Below the pieces are notes generated by a model. The model worked only from the letters and a program-made list of their open reading frames with translations. It did not search any database and was not told the DNA's origin. Source: Vibrio agarivorans (GTDB lineage: Bacteria > Pseudomonadota > Gammaproteobacteria > Enterobacterales > Vibrionaceae). Taken from it: DNA of 64,000 nt. This document shows, piece by piece, positions 9,555-18,362 of the stretch (positions are counted from its first letter, which is position 1; every line of letters begins with the position of its first letter). Made by a program: the position numbers and the translations under genes. The stretch lies in NCBI RefSeq assembly GCF_030409635.1, contig NZ_JAUFQF010000002.1:432497-496496 (forward strand), read 5' to 3'.

Positions 9555-10190
9555 TTGACAGTAAATAGAGTGATGTTGGTCGATGACCATCCTTTGATGC
9601 GTCGAGGTATCAATCAATTACTAAGCTTTGAAGATGACTTTGAAGTTGTTGCAGAAGCGAGTAATGGCACGGATGCTGTCGCGCAAGCGAACCAATCGAA
9701 CCCAGATTTGATCTTGCTTGATCTGAATATGAAAGGCATGTCTGGACTCGATACACTAAAGGCACTGCGCACGGATGGTATTGATGCGAAAGTCGTGATC
9801 TTGACAGTATCGGACAGCCCGTCAGATATTGATATGCTGGTAAAAGCGGGAGCGGATGGTTATCTACTTAAAGACACAGAGCCCGATGAGATGGTTCGAC
9901 TCGTTCGTGAATCTCTAAATGGCCAAGCAGCGTACAGCGATATTGTGGCCGATTACTTGGCCAACCGTGGACAAACGAAAGATAATTTTGATGACCTGAC
10001 CGATCGCGAAATGCAGATCCTCAAAGAGGTTGCTCAAGGTTTCCGCAACAAGCAAATTGCCGATCGACTGTTTATCTCTGAGTCGACCGTGAAAGTACAC
10101 ATGAAGAGTTTGCTTAAGAAGCTGCAAGTGGCATCGCGTACGGCTGCCACCATTCTCTATCTTGAGCGCTTTGGCGATATAAAGAGTTAA
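9555..10190 (+). CDS. narP: nitrate/nitrite response regulator NarP
   Basis: A 211-residue NarL/FixJ-type regulator partnered with NarQ. The receiver domain (1-120) has the acidic pair in VDDHP, the phosphoacceptor Asp in LLLDLNMKGMSG and the conserved Lys in LLKDTEPDE. The C-terminal LuxR-type helix-turn-helix is at about residues 145-205 (LTDREMQILKEVAQG, then ISESTVKVHMKSLLKKL). It starts with TTG after AGGAAGAGC. With nap alongside and no membrane nitrate reductase in view, control of nap is the expected role. Confidence 0.95.
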   Translation: MTVNRVMLVDDHPLMRRGINQLLSFEDDFEVVAEASNGTDAVAQANQSNPDLILLDLNMKGMSGLDTLKALRTDGIDAKVVILTVSDSPSDIDMLVKAGADGYLLKDTEPDEMVRLVRESLNGQAAYSDIVADYLANRGQTKDNFDDLTDREMQILKEVAQGFRNKQIADRLFISESTVKVHMKSLLKKLQVASRTAATILYLERFGDIKS

Positions 10191-10825
10191 CGATTCCACT
10201 CAATGACGGCGTAGAGTTGGACGTATTTACGAACCAGCTCTTCGTTGTTCATGCGTTTTAATGGATGAGCAATCTTTAAGAAATAAGGGCTTAAATTAAA
10301 ATGCTCTTCGAGTGTTTGGCTTAATTGCGAATCACTTTCGTACAGGCTGACTCCCTGAGCTTGGTATGCATTCATTTCATCAGGTAATACACCCGTCCAC
10401 CAGTGAATAAGCTCTCGGCTGCTGTGACTTCTCGTTAGCCAGTGATCACTCAAAACCAGCAGTAAATCATTTGGCTGAATGGCAAAGCCAAACTCACTCT
10501 TCCACTGGGCAATGTCCCTTATCAGTTTATTTCGATAGGTTTTACTCGCATTCATCATATGCTGCGTGATCACCCAAACACTGCCTAACTCACACGTCAC
10601 CCGATAGTGGTGGGGCAAGTCGCGTTTTGGTCGCATATCCAAAGGTTGAGTCGAACTGCTATGTCCATATTCACTGAGAGTGCTGTTCAAGCGACGAGTG
10701 TACGCCAAAGCCATATGATGCTCGGTCATGCCGCGATTATGAATGGCAGGGTAGTGTCGTTCACACAGTTTTGAGCAGTCCTGCTGAAACTGGCTGATAC
10801 TTTGAATCAAAATATCCGATAACAA
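10187..10825 (-). CDS. uncharacterised 212-residue protein
   Basis: I do not recognise this family. The protein is soluble, with no signal peptide or membrane span, and rich in His, Trp, Arg and Leu. A central part (HYRVTCELGSVWVITQHMM) looks like beta strands and the C-terminal half is mainly helical. Start is TTG at 10825 with GGAG 9 nt upstream. Its stop overlaps the narP stop by 4 bp in convergent orientation with no terminator between them. Coding is supported by length and start signals. Confidence 0.6.
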   Translation of the reverse strand: MLSDILIQSISQFQQDCSKLCERHYPAIHNRGMTEHHMALAYTRRLNSTLSEYGHSSSTQPLDMRPKRDLPHHYRVTCELGSVWVITQHMMNASKTYRNKLIRDIAQWKSEFGFAIQPNDLLLVLSDHWLTRSHSSRELIHWWTGVLPDEMNAYQAQGVSLYESDSQLSQTLEEHFNLSPYFLKIAHPLKRMNNEELVRKYVQLYAVIEWNR

Positions 10826-11094
10826 AGAGAAGCGCTCCTAAATGTCCTTTTCTTTCCTCACCAAATTTTGGCTCAGAATCACGCTAGTGGAATATCAAAC
10901 AATAGCATAATCACTTTACTAAATAGATGACAGCAAAACACTTTTGCTTGCTTGTTCAAAAATTTTGAATGAATTCATCAAATACGCCTACTTTTGTCAG
11001 GGCTTCAAATAAAAAATACTAAGCTCACGTTAAAGGTCACGAGTCCTCAACGCTTTTATTTGCACCTTTTTGTTGGTTGAGGAGATAACAGTTT

Positions 11095-11118
11095 ATGGAT
11101 GAAAAATGGCACAAGTGA
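11095..11118 (+). other. possible 7-codon leader ORF overlapping the cytochrome b561 start
   Basis: ATG at 11095 lies 10 nt after the only good Shine-Dalgarno site (GGAG at 11081-11084). It reads MDEKWHK then TGA at 11116-11118. The cytochrome gene starts at 11106 inside it, in another frame and 21 nt from that site. Translational coupling is possible, but this is inferred from spacing only. Confidence 0.3.
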
Positions 11119-11642
11119 ATCAGTACAATGTTGTTTCAAGGGTTCTACACTGGGTGAGCGCCCTTGTGATTATCGGCATGTTTGCTGTCGGTTTGTGGAT
11201 GGTCGATTTGAGTTACTACAGTGAGTGGTATCGCACAGCGCCTCACTGGCACAAATCTGTTGGTATTCTCATCGTAGCCACCACACTGTTTCGTTTGCTA
11301 TGGAACAAAGTGGTCAAAACACCGCAAATCGATGGCACACCATTGATTCGCATGGCTGCACATCTTGGTCATTTAGCCTTGTACGCACTTATCTTGGTGA
11401 TTGGTATCTCTGGCTATTTGATCTCAACAGAAGACGGTCGCGGCATTGAGGTGTTTGATTGGTTTACCGTGCCAGGCCTTGGACAGTTATTTGAAGGGCA
11501 AGCTGATCTCGCTGGAGAAATCCATTTTTATGCAGCTTGGTCTTTAATTCTTTTAGCAGCAGGGCACGCACTTGCTGCAATAAAACATCACGTAGTCGAT
11601 AAAGACGACACGTTACGTAAAATGATAGGAGCATCAAAATGA
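11106..11642 (+). CDS. cytochrome b561-family protein
   Basis: A 178-residue inner-membrane dihaem cytochrome b of the b561/CybB type, with four predicted spans. Likely haem ligands are histidines in [26 protein letters not shown] and the C-terminal [18 protein letters not shown] region. Homologues move electrons from quinol and are often encoded next to YceI proteins, as here, where the next gene overlaps by 4 bp (ATGA). The donor and acceptor cannot be told from sequence. Confidence 0.9.
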   Translation: MAQVNQYNVVSRVLHWVSALVIIGMFAVGLWMVDLSYYSEWYRTAPHWHKSVGILIVATTLFRLLWNKVVKTPQIDGTPLIRMAAHLGHLALYALILVIGISGYLISTEDGRGIEVFDWFTVPGLGQLFEGQADLAGEIHFYAAWSLILLAAGHALAAIKHHVVDKDDTLRKMIGASK

Positions 11643-12208
11643 AGAAATTAGGACTAGTAACAGGTTTGGTAGCGGCGTTGTCTTTGCCAATGAGTGTGTC
11701 AGCTGCAGACTACATGATTGATACTAAAGGTGCGCATGCATCGATCAACTTCAAGGTCAGCCACTTAGGCTACAGCTTTATCAAGGGTCGTTTTAACAAA
11801 TTTGACGGTGACTTTTCATACGATCCAAATGATGTCGCGGCTTCTAAAGTTAATGTGACAGTAGACACTCGCAGCCTTGATTCAAACCATGCAGAACGTG
11901 ACAAGCATATCCGCAGTGGTGATTTTATCGATGCCTCTAAATTCTCGACAGCGACCTTTGCCAGCACAGGTGTGATGGATAAAGGGGATGGTCAGCTTGA
12001 TATTAGCGGTGACTTAACGCTACATGGTGTCACCAAACCAATCGTGATTAGCGCTGAGTTTATCGGTGCAGGTACAGACCCATGGGGCGGTGAACGTGCT
12101 GGATTTTTGGGTACGACACGCCTAGAGCTCGCAGACTTTAATATTCCAGTCATGGGCACATCGAGCTATGTTGATATGGAGCTGCATGTAGAAGGCATTA
12201 AAAAATAG
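11639..12208 (+). CDS. YceI family periplasmic protein
   Basis: A 189-residue secreted lipocalin-like protein. The signal peptide ([22 protein letters not shown]) is followed by the YceI pattern: [49 protein letters not shown] and [10 protein letters not shown]. The fold holds a long polyisoprenoid chain, and a link to quinone or isoprenoid handling next to a b-type cytochrome is reasonable inference. The start overlaps the cytochrome gene stop. Confidence 0.95.
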   Translation: MKKLGLVTGLVAALSLPMSVSAADYMIDTKGAHASINFKVSHLGYSFIKGRFNKFDGDFSYDPNDVAASKVNVTVDTRSLDSNHAERDKHIRSGDFIDASKFSTATFASTGVMDKGDGQLDISGDLTLHGVTKPIVISAEFIGAGTDPWGGERAGFLGTTRLELADFNIPVMGTSSYVDMELHVEGIKK

Positions 12209-12253
12209 AGTAAATGACACCACTCAATAAACTGCATTCTTAGAACAAAAAAA

Positions 12254-12277
12254 AAGAGGTGGCCATGGCCACCTCTT
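12254..12277 (+). terminator. perfect 12-bp palindromic terminator
   Basis: A fully symmetrical inverted repeat with no spare loop (centre at 12265/12266), preceded by a run of A and followed by TATTCTTAATTT. It separates the yceI gene from the convergent focA-CBS gene and can act on both strands. Confidence 0.85.
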
Positions 12278-12402
12278 ATTCTTAATTTCCCAAAATAGTT
12301 GTACGTTTCACTCCGTTCAGGCCGCTATTTCCAATCAGCTAAACATCATGTCACGCACACGAGGCCAGTTATTATTTAAGGCTTAACCCGTCCTCGTTAT
12401 TC

Positions 12403-13854
12403 TCATGCAATTTCTAATCGAGACACCGCTTTAGCGCCATCGTCTTCATAGATTTTTCGCAACTCAAGCATCACGCTATCGCGAGTAATGGTTCCGATAA
12501 ATCGACCGTTTTCTAGCACAGGAAGTAAACTTGGCTTGCTTACTTTCATCGCTTTAACGCGCTCTTCAATTGGCTGTTGAGGGGCGCTTGCAGTCGCAAT
12601 ACCCATCGCAGTGACAGGATAAAGCTGTTCTTTATCGATACACATATACTCTATGATATCCACCAAGCGATCATCAGCATCTACGGCTACTACATCACGA
12701 CTCATCAAGTCGACGACTTTTGTCCCCTTACTTGGCAGGTAATTTTTGGACCAAAGTGCCACCATCACATCATGCGTTGAGAGGAACCCAACGAGGCGAC
12801 CATTAACATCACAAACTGGTGCACCCGAGACGTTCTCTTCCAACATCAAATCGATCGCTTTTGGCACAAGCGTATCGGCACTGAGCGACAGTGGTTGAGT
12901 ATTGGTAATATGCTTCACTGTTTTACTTGAAAGCTGATCTGTCTCTTTGACAGACACAATTTCAAGGCTTTGAGTTATCGAACTCACATTTGCGGCTTTT
13001 AGTTGAGGGCGACGGTAGATACACCAGTTAGTGAGTCCTACCAATACCGCTCCACCAAAAATATTGCCCAACGTGACAGGTATCAGATTCGCCATCAAAA
13101 ACGTTGATACAGTAAGGTCACTGTATTGTTGAGGCTCTGCTGCTACCGTTTGCCAGAATTGCTCTGGTGCAAAATGAGAGATAACGATGCCGAGTGGCAC
13201 CATAAACATGTTTGCAACCGAGTGTTCAAATCCGCTCGAAACGAACATTGAAACTGGCAAAATCATCAATAAAGCTTTTGTTAGGGCATTGGCAGCGCTG
13301 AAAGTCATCCAAATGGCTAAGCAAACCAATAGATTACACAGCACGCCCAAAGCAAAGGCTTGTATTGGTGTATGGTGGATCTTATGTTGAGCAATGTTCA
13401 ACGCATTCAACCCCCACTGACCATGATTCAGCATGAATAGGCCAGCAGCGGTGATCATGAGTAGCATGAACATCGCACCGATGAAGTTTCCGATGTACAC
13501 CTTGGCCCAAAGAGACAGCATCTTTTTCAGTGAAATTTGGCCGTTTGCCCAAGAAATACTTGAAAGCACTGAGCTGGTAAACAGCTCACCGCCGCACAAC
13601 ACGATTAAGATAAGCCCTAAGCTGAACGCAATTCCGCCGGTTAAGCGGCTGAGTCCCCATCCAACAGCATTACCACCCGTCGTAACAGTGATATAGAAAA
13701 CAAAAGCTAAGCCGATAAATGCGCCTGCCATGACGGCAAGCCCCAGCGTCATACTGCTGGTCTTTTTCGCCTTGTTGAGAGCAAATTTCTCTGCCTCTGC
13801 CATCATCTCCATAGGTGAAAATAGGTGGTTATTACTGGAATCTACGTTACTCAT
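12403..13854 (-). CDS. focA: FocA-type formate/nitrite channel fused to two CBS domains
   Basis: Residues about 35-281 are a complete FNT channel close to E. coli FocA: VFYITVTTGG, HGQWGLNALN, AQHKIHHTPI (Lys158), and SGFEHSVANMFMVPLG, in which His211 corresponds to the central FocA histidine. After a linker, CBS repeats lie at about 315-370 and 380-465; the second contains an insertion of about 30 residues. CBS pairs usually bind adenine nucleotides, so nucleotide-gated formate (or nitrite) transport is a reasonable inference. The CBS half is closely related to the free CBS protein at 30938-31474. A possible Fnr site lies upstream. Plain FocA is about 285 residues; the extra 200 are the unusual part. 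Confidence 0.93.
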   Translation of the reverse strand: MSNVDSSNNHLFSPMEMMAEAEKFALNKAKKTSSMTLGLAVMAGAFIGLAFVFYITVTTGGNAVGWGLSRLTGGIAFSLGLILIVLCGGELFTSSVLSSISWANGQISLKKMLSLWAKVYIGNFIGAMFMLLMITAAGLFMLNHGQWGLNALNIAQHKIHHTPIQAFALGVLCNLLVCLAIWMTFSAANALTKALLMILPVSMFVSSGFEHSVANMFMVPLGIVISHFAPEQFWQTVAAEPQQYSDLTVSTFLMANLIPVTLGNIFGGAVLVGLTNWCIYRRPQLKAANVSSITQSLEIVSVKETDQLSSKTVKHITNTQPLSLSADTLVPKAIDLMLEENVSGAPVCDVNGRLVGFLSTHDVMVALWSKNYLPSKGTKVVDLMSRDVVAVDADDRLVDIIEYMCIDKEQLYPVTAMGIATASAPQQPIEERVKAMKVSKPSLLPVLENGRFIGTITRDSVMLELRKIYEDDGAKAVSRLEIA

Positions 13855-13961
13855 GCGTCCCCCAATGTTTGCACATCTTTGTTCCCCTTCGATGTTTTAA
13901 CTTAGGCTTCCTGCCCAAGTGTCCTGCTTAAATCTATCAAGCGACGACATGATAAGTAAAA

Positions 13962-13975
13962 TTGATAATATTGAA
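13962..13975 (-). promoter_or_regulatory. possible Fnr site upstream of focA-CBS
   Basis: On the minus strand this reads TTCAA-N4-ATCAA, 8 of 10 Fnr consensus positions. A possible -10 (TAGATT, 13936-13931) would put the site near -44. Fnr control suits a formate channel, but the match is imperfect and the region is AT-rich. Confidence 0.4.
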
Positions 13976-14399
13976 AAGGTAAATCACATTTTCTTATACG
14001 GAAAGTATGATTGCTTTTTAGGTTAGTTGCGGGTTTTTCGATGTGAGTGGAGAGAAATAATCAAAATTGAGACAAAGTGGACTAACCTTCAGATGATGAC
14101 TTTAGTTTAAATTGTTGATTTTAAATTGTTATTTTATTTAATGAGCTGTTGCCTTACTCATTCTGGGTATAAAGTAATACAAATAAACGTACCCCAAATC
14201 CCTCTCTTCTTTGCCCGATGACTGCTGATTAATGCGAATATCCCTATCAGAAAAACTGATAGACAAGAAAATCGATGGTTGAAGCGCACTCCAAGTTTTC
14301 GTCTTTACGGCGACGACAAATCGCCTTCAAACCCTCAATTTGAAAAAACGATAGTCGCGTTCAAGATAATTGATAGCCTTGATTAAGATGGCTAGACGA

Positions 14400-14437
14400 G
14401 AAAGCCGCGACAGTAACAATAGTAGGCTGTCAGCGGC
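14400..14437 (-). terminator. terminator of the OLD nuclease gene
   Basis: On the minus strand a stem with one bulge (14437-14427 with 14413-14404; GCCGC and GACAG blocks) is followed by TTTCTCGTCT. It lies 16 bp beyond the stop codon of the gene. Confidence 0.65.
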
Positions 14438-14452
14438 AGAACAGGGGGGCGG

Positions 14453-16078
14453 TTACGTATTACCATTGGCCATGGTGACAACACGTTTTAGTGTCCAGCG
14501 CAATAAAACCGGTATACATTCGGCACCTTCTTCCTCGCAATGACCTACGATAGCAAGCGCAAGGTCGGGCTTGGCCTTTTTCTTTAATACCCTGTGAACC
14601 ACTTTTTTTGCTGGGATCGGATGGTCTGGTGGAATTTTTACCATTTGTCGGAAGAATTGCTCAAAACCATTTTGGTAGAGGAAGTGTTCAATATCTCTAT
14701 CGGGCAACTCCGTGAGGCGATGACGCTCTTGTTCTTCGTCCAGCATCGCTTTCACGGTAGCGGCGTACTTTTTGCCCGCTTGATCGCCATCAGTGACTAC
14801 GTGCCAATCAATATCAAAGGCTTTAGCGACCTTTATCAGTGATCTCAGGCCGGATTGCGCGAACTCAATAATCTGCACACCTTCTGCGGCGAGGTTGTAG
14901 CCACAAATATTGGCAATTTCATTGAACAGCCAGACCTCTGTTTCACCTTCAACCAACAGCCAGCAACGCGCGAACATCGCCCCGGAGCGGTGAAAACGAA
15001 TATGAAAGCCGATACGACGCAGCTCATCGTGAGACAGTTGAGTACCTTTGACATAACGCGCCACCGTGCGATCGGATTGACGAACCAAGCGCCTTATTGA
15101 GTGTATCGGCACCTGGCCGAGCAACTCTGAACTGTTGGTTGTGAGAATCTTTTGCATCGGGAGCAGCTGCAATAGCCCCCAAGCTCTCGCCATATGGGTT
15201 GGGTGCAATCGGCCTTCAGGATCTTCTATCAATAGAAGCGGCCTTGCGCAGCGTCTTAGATTGGTTGGCCCTTTCGCCTGCAGATAAGCATTGAGTAACC
15301 CCAGCATCAGAAGCCGAGTTTGCTTGCTGTTGGACTCATGAATGGTTTGTGACAGTGTTTTATCACTCGGGCTGCTATGAAATAGGCCGTCTCGTTGCTT
15401 ACGCGGGTTCTTATTGGTGTTGTGCTTGAATGAAAAGTAGTGCTCAACCAAATCGTTCATCGTATTGAGGCTGCTTTTTATTTCGCCTTTATTGACGTGA
15501 CCAGGCACCGCCAATAAGCGGCGGCAGGTGTTGTGAATACGTTTTTCTGCTCGGGTATTCGTGTCGTGTCCGTTGTTGCCTTTTGCGTAACGACGAGCAT
15601 CACGCAGACGGATCACCGGATGCAGGGACATTAACTCCTGCGCGAGCTTCTCACTGTGATGAAGGTGCAGTGGCTCTCCTTGCGCATTAAGAAACGCATA
15701 GCGAGTGGTAATGTCTTTGCCATCTCGACTGGCACTTATCCGATAGTAAATGCGGTTCTTTTCATTGTCGTCTTTTACCCACACCGGTTTGATCTTACGA
15801 TAGCGGCCAGCGCGTATTTCTACATCGTCATTAGCAACAAAAGCGAGAACGATTTGTAGATGTTGGGTTTGCGGGTGGGCAATCGCATAGTCGACGTGAA
15901 AATCCGTCATAGCAAATTGATATAACTCGCCAGAGGCGGGTAGTGCGATTGACAGAGCATCAAGAAGAGAGGACTTACCCCAGGTATTTTCACCAATGAG
16001 AGTGGTGAGCTCATCGAACTGCAGCGAAAGGCGTCGAATGCCGCGAAAGCCTGAAACTTCTATCCGGTCTAGCTGCAT
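14453..16078 (-). CDS. OLD-family ATP-dependent nuclease (ATPase plus TOPRIM)
   Basis: A 541-residue protein of the overcoming-lysogenization-defect type. The N-terminal ABC/SMC-like ATPase has Walker A GENTWGKS (29-36) and Walker B LLLIEDPEGRLHP (about 280). The C-terminal TOPRIM domain has LLVEGETEVWLFNE and the DGDQAG acidic motif expected to bind catalytic metal. It resembles E. coli YbjD. No UvrD-like helicase (the GajB-type partner) adjoins it, pointing to a stand-alone class. The flanking genes, a nucleotidase and sbcDC on the other strand, are not an obvious defence island. DNA repair or phage defence are both possible. Confidence 0.85.
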   Translation of the reverse strand: MQLDRIEVSGFRGIRRLSLQFDELTTLIGENTWGKSSLLDALSIALPASGELYQFAMTDFHVDYAIAHPQTQHLQIVLAFVANDDVEIRAGRYRKIKPVWVKDDNEKNRIYYRISASRDGKDITTRYAFLNAQGEPLHLHHSEKLAQELMSLHPVIRLRDARRYAKGNNGHDTNTRAEKRIHNTCRRLLAVPGHVNKGEIKSSLNTMNDLVEHYFSFKHNTNKNPRKQRDGLFHSSPSDKTLSQTIHESNSKQTRLLMLGLLNAYLQAKGPTNLRRCARPLLLIEDPEGRLHPTHMARAWGLLQLLPMQKILTTNSSELLGQVPIHSIRRLVRQSDRTVARYVKGTQLSHDELRRIGFHIRFHRSGAMFARCWLLVEGETEVWLFNEIANICGYNLAAEGVQIIEFAQSGLRSLIKVAKAFDIDWHVVTDGDQAGKKYAATVKAMLDEEQERHRLTELPDRDIEHFLYQNGFEQFFRQMVKIPPDHPIPAKKVVHRVLKKKAKPDLALAIVGHCEEEGAECIPVLLRWTLKRVVTMANGNT

Positions 16079-16260
16079 ATCGCCTCCTTAGTGATAAACA
16101 GCATATGCATTTAGAGTATAGTAGAACAAAATTTTTCGCTGATGCTTCTCTCACAAAAACAGCGACTTATCATTGAACCGCTATTTTAGGAAAAAGAGTT
16201 AATGAATTTGTCATCTGCTTCGCGATAGGATAGCGGTGAATATAAAGAAGAGAAGAGTCT

Positions 16261-17991
16261 ATGAGCGAAAAACGCCATAAGCCCGTCAGAATGACGGTTG
16301 CCCACATTAATGATACCCACTCCTATTTTGAACCTACGTCACTGCAGCTGCACCTTAATCATGTCGAACCGTCAATAGAGCCATATGTGAGTGCGGGTGG
16401 CTTTGCCCGAATAGCAACGCGCTCAAAGCAGCTGCGAGCTCAAGCAAAGAGCGAACAGCGACAGTTTCTATTCCTGCATGCCGGTGATTGTTTTCAAGGC
16501 ACCCTGTATTTCTCGCTGTTCAAAGGGCGAGCCAATGCAGACATGCTTAACGCGCTAAATATTGATGCGATGACCCTTGGTAACCATGAGTTAGATATGG
16601 GCAACGAACCCGTTGCCGATTTTGTGCAGCGTATCGACTTCCCTTTTCTCTGTGGTAACTGGGATCTGTCTCAAGAGCTGATGAGCAAAGAGAAGCGTAT
16701 TGGACAGCATAATGGCGTCTATAGCTATGACCCAGTAACCCGCGCTGCAAAGTGGATAACCAAAGAGGTAGATGGCGAATCTGTGGCGGTGTTTGGCTTA
16801 TCGATAGATAAAATGACCGATATTGCCAACCCTGACTCTGATACTCCCTTTATCCAAGCGCTGGATGTCGCTCGCCATACTGTGAATGCGATTCACCAAA
16901 CTGGCATTAATAAGATTATTTTGCTCAGTCATTTGGGCTATGAGCAAGATAAGGCTTTGGCTCACGAGGTGGAAGGCATCGGCTTGATTGTTGGTGGTCA
17001 TAGCCATCGATTGCAGGGGGATTTCTCAGCGTTAGGTTTTGCTGACGATGAGGCCTATGGTCAGCATATAAACGGCACTTACGTGGTACAAGCGGGCTAC
17101 CATGCGTTGTCGATGGGGCATTGCCATATTGATTTTGATGAGCATGGCCAAGTGACGTGGTTTGAAGGCCAAAATGAGTTGCTGTTTGGTCGCCGTGTCT
17201 TTCTCGATGCAAGTTTGAGTCAGCCACGTAACGATGCCCAGTATCAACTTGCGTGTGACTGGATCAAAGCTCAAACCAATGTGGTGATCTGTAAGAAAGA
17301 CCCAGAAGTGCAGTCTTTGCTGCGGGATAAATACATGCCGAGAGTAAAAGCGCTCTCAGAGCAGGTAGTAGCGGTGTTAAGTCAACCGCTACGCCACGTT
17401 CGACTGCCAGATGAAAAAGGTGGTAGTGAACTTGCCCCTATGGTGGCAGAGTCATTCCTTTATGCGATGCGCAATTTAGGGCATGACATTCAATTTGCGA
17501 TGCATAATGCCGGAGGCGTACGCAGCTCTTTGCATGCAGGAAGTGTTTCCGTTGCCGATATTTCCGGAAAGCTTTTGCCCTTTGCCGTTCCGATTGGTGT
17601 GTATCGAATTCATGGCCAAGCGCTAGCTGATTGTATAGAAGGGGCGATTAACAATGCCACGAACAACGGCGTAGAGGGCACGGGGTCGGGTTCTTATCCA
17701 TATATGAGTCGCCTGCGTTTTGATTATGATGCTCAAGCGATCATCGGGCAGCGTGTGACAAGTCTGGAAATCTGCGATGACCAGGGACAATGGCAACCAG
17801 TTGAAAAAAATAAGATTTACTGCGGTACATCGTCGGCTTATACGATGAAGGGAAAAGAGGGCTATGATGCTATTTTGCAGCAGGAGCCCGGTTCTATTGT
17901 GACCACATTGTCGATGGCAGATTGCTTTGCTCAATACCTCACCGACTGTCACTCGGCTGAACTCGAAACAACCTATTCGATACATCAATAG
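16261..17991 (+). CDS. 5'-nucleotidase/UDP-sugar hydrolase-family metallophosphoesterase, no signal peptide
   Basis: A 576-residue UshA-family enzyme. The N-terminal calcineurin-like domain has HINDTHSYFEP, HAGDCFQGT, TLGNHELDMG, LLSHLGYEQD and GGHSHR, which build the two-metal site. The C-terminal substrate domain (about 355-560) has HNAGGVRSSLHAG. Most relatives are exported, but this one begins MSEKRHKPVRMTVAHINDTH with no signal peptide, so it is probably cytoplasmic. The likely substrate is a nucleoside monophosphate or nucleotide sugar. ATG at 16261 is preceded by AGAAGAGAAG. Confidence 0.88.
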   Translation: MSEKRHKPVRMTVAHINDTHSYFEPTSLQLHLNHVEPSIEPYVSAGGFARIATRSKQLRAQAKSEQRQFLFLHAGDCFQGTLYFSLFKGRANADMLNALNIDAMTLGNHELDMGNEPVADFVQRIDFPFLCGNWDLSQELMSKEKRIGQHNGVYSYDPVTRAAKWITKEVDGESVAVFGLSIDKMTDIANPDSDTPFIQALDVARHTVNAIHQTGINKIILLSHLGYEQDKALAHEVEGIGLIVGGHSHRLQGDFSALGFADDEAYGQHINGTYVVQAGYHALSMGHCHIDFDEHGQVTWFEGQNELLFGRRVFLDASLSQPRNDAQYQLACDWIKAQTNVVICKKDPEVQSLLRDKYMPRVKALSEQVVAVLSQPLRHVRLPDEKGGSELAPMVAESFLYAMRNLGHDIQFAMHNAGGVRSSLHAGSVSVADISGKLLPFAVPIGVYRIHGQALADCIEGAINNATNNGVEGTGSGSYPYMSRLRFDYDAQAIIGQRVTSLEICDDQGQWQPVEKNKIYCGTSSAYTMKGKEGYDAILQQEPGSIVTTLSMADCFAQYLTDCHSAELETTYSIHQ

Positions 17992-18016
17992 GTGTTAATT
18001 AGAATAGTCAGACAAA

Positions 18017-18033
18017 TTGGCATACCCTTTGCA
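18017..18033 (+). promoter_or_regulatory. sigma-54 (RpoN) promoter
   Basis: TTGGCATACCCTTTGCA has GG at 18019-18020 and GC at 18031-18032 with exactly 10 bp between, matching the -24/-12 consensus TGGCAC-N5-TTGC in all but one conserved base. It lies in the intergenic region after the nucleotidase gene and 64 bp (from a start near 18044) before a 30-codon gene. No activator site was recognised upstream, where such sites would fall inside the nucleotidase gene. Confidence 0.75.
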
Positions 18034-18107
18034 TTGTCACAGTTGAAGCCATTTATATTTATAAACGGTTCTGTGAATAAATTATCCGTCTAGAAAGGGG
18101 ATAAGCT

Positions 18108-18200
18108 ATGTGGCGCAAGGACTGGTTTGATGCTGCGATGGTAATGGTATGGGTTGGCGCTTGGGCGGCGTTGGTCTATTTGATGCCTTTTACCTTATAA
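18108..18200 (+). CDS. 30-residue membrane protein under a sigma-54-type promoter
   Basis: The peptide MWRKDWFDAAMVMVWVGAWA followed by ALVYLMPFTL has a charged N-terminus and one hydrophobic span rich in Trp, Val and Met. ATG at 18108 has AAAGGGG 8 nt upstream and the stop is followed within 16 bp by a rho-independent terminator. It is thus a complete, single-gene transcription unit. I do not recognise the family. A regulatory or stress-linked small membrane protein is conceivable, but nothing in the sequence shows its partner. Confidence 0.7.
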   Translation: MWRKDWFDAAMVMVWVGAWAALVYLMPFTL

Positions 18201-18215
18201 AAATACACGCCTAAG

Positions 18216-18247
18216 AAAGCCGTAGTAAGTGATTGCTGCGGCTTTTT
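18216..18247 (+). terminator. rho-independent terminator of the small membrane-protein gene
   Basis: A 10-bp stem with one G-U pair (18216-18225 with 18236-18245; AAAGCCG with CGGCTTT) is followed by T-rich sequence. Confidence 0.85.
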
Positions 18248-18362
18248 CTTTATCCAAAACGTTCTCACTTGCCGCACTTTTCATCAATCGCTATCGGTTC
18301 TAGTGGTTAACGCTATGAGTTTCAGTATGATGGAGTCAGTTGGCCTGTTTGCGAATACCATT

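Larger units (their letters stand above)
13855..14452. other. gene-free stretch between focA-CBS and the OLD nuclease
   Basis: AT-rich, with no convincing reading frame. It holds the focA-CBS promoter region, an inverted repeat CTATCAG-N5-CTGATAG (14244-14262) of unknown role, a short stem GGCGA/TCGCC near 14310, and a terminator for the OLD gene at 14400-14437. Confidence 0.6.
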
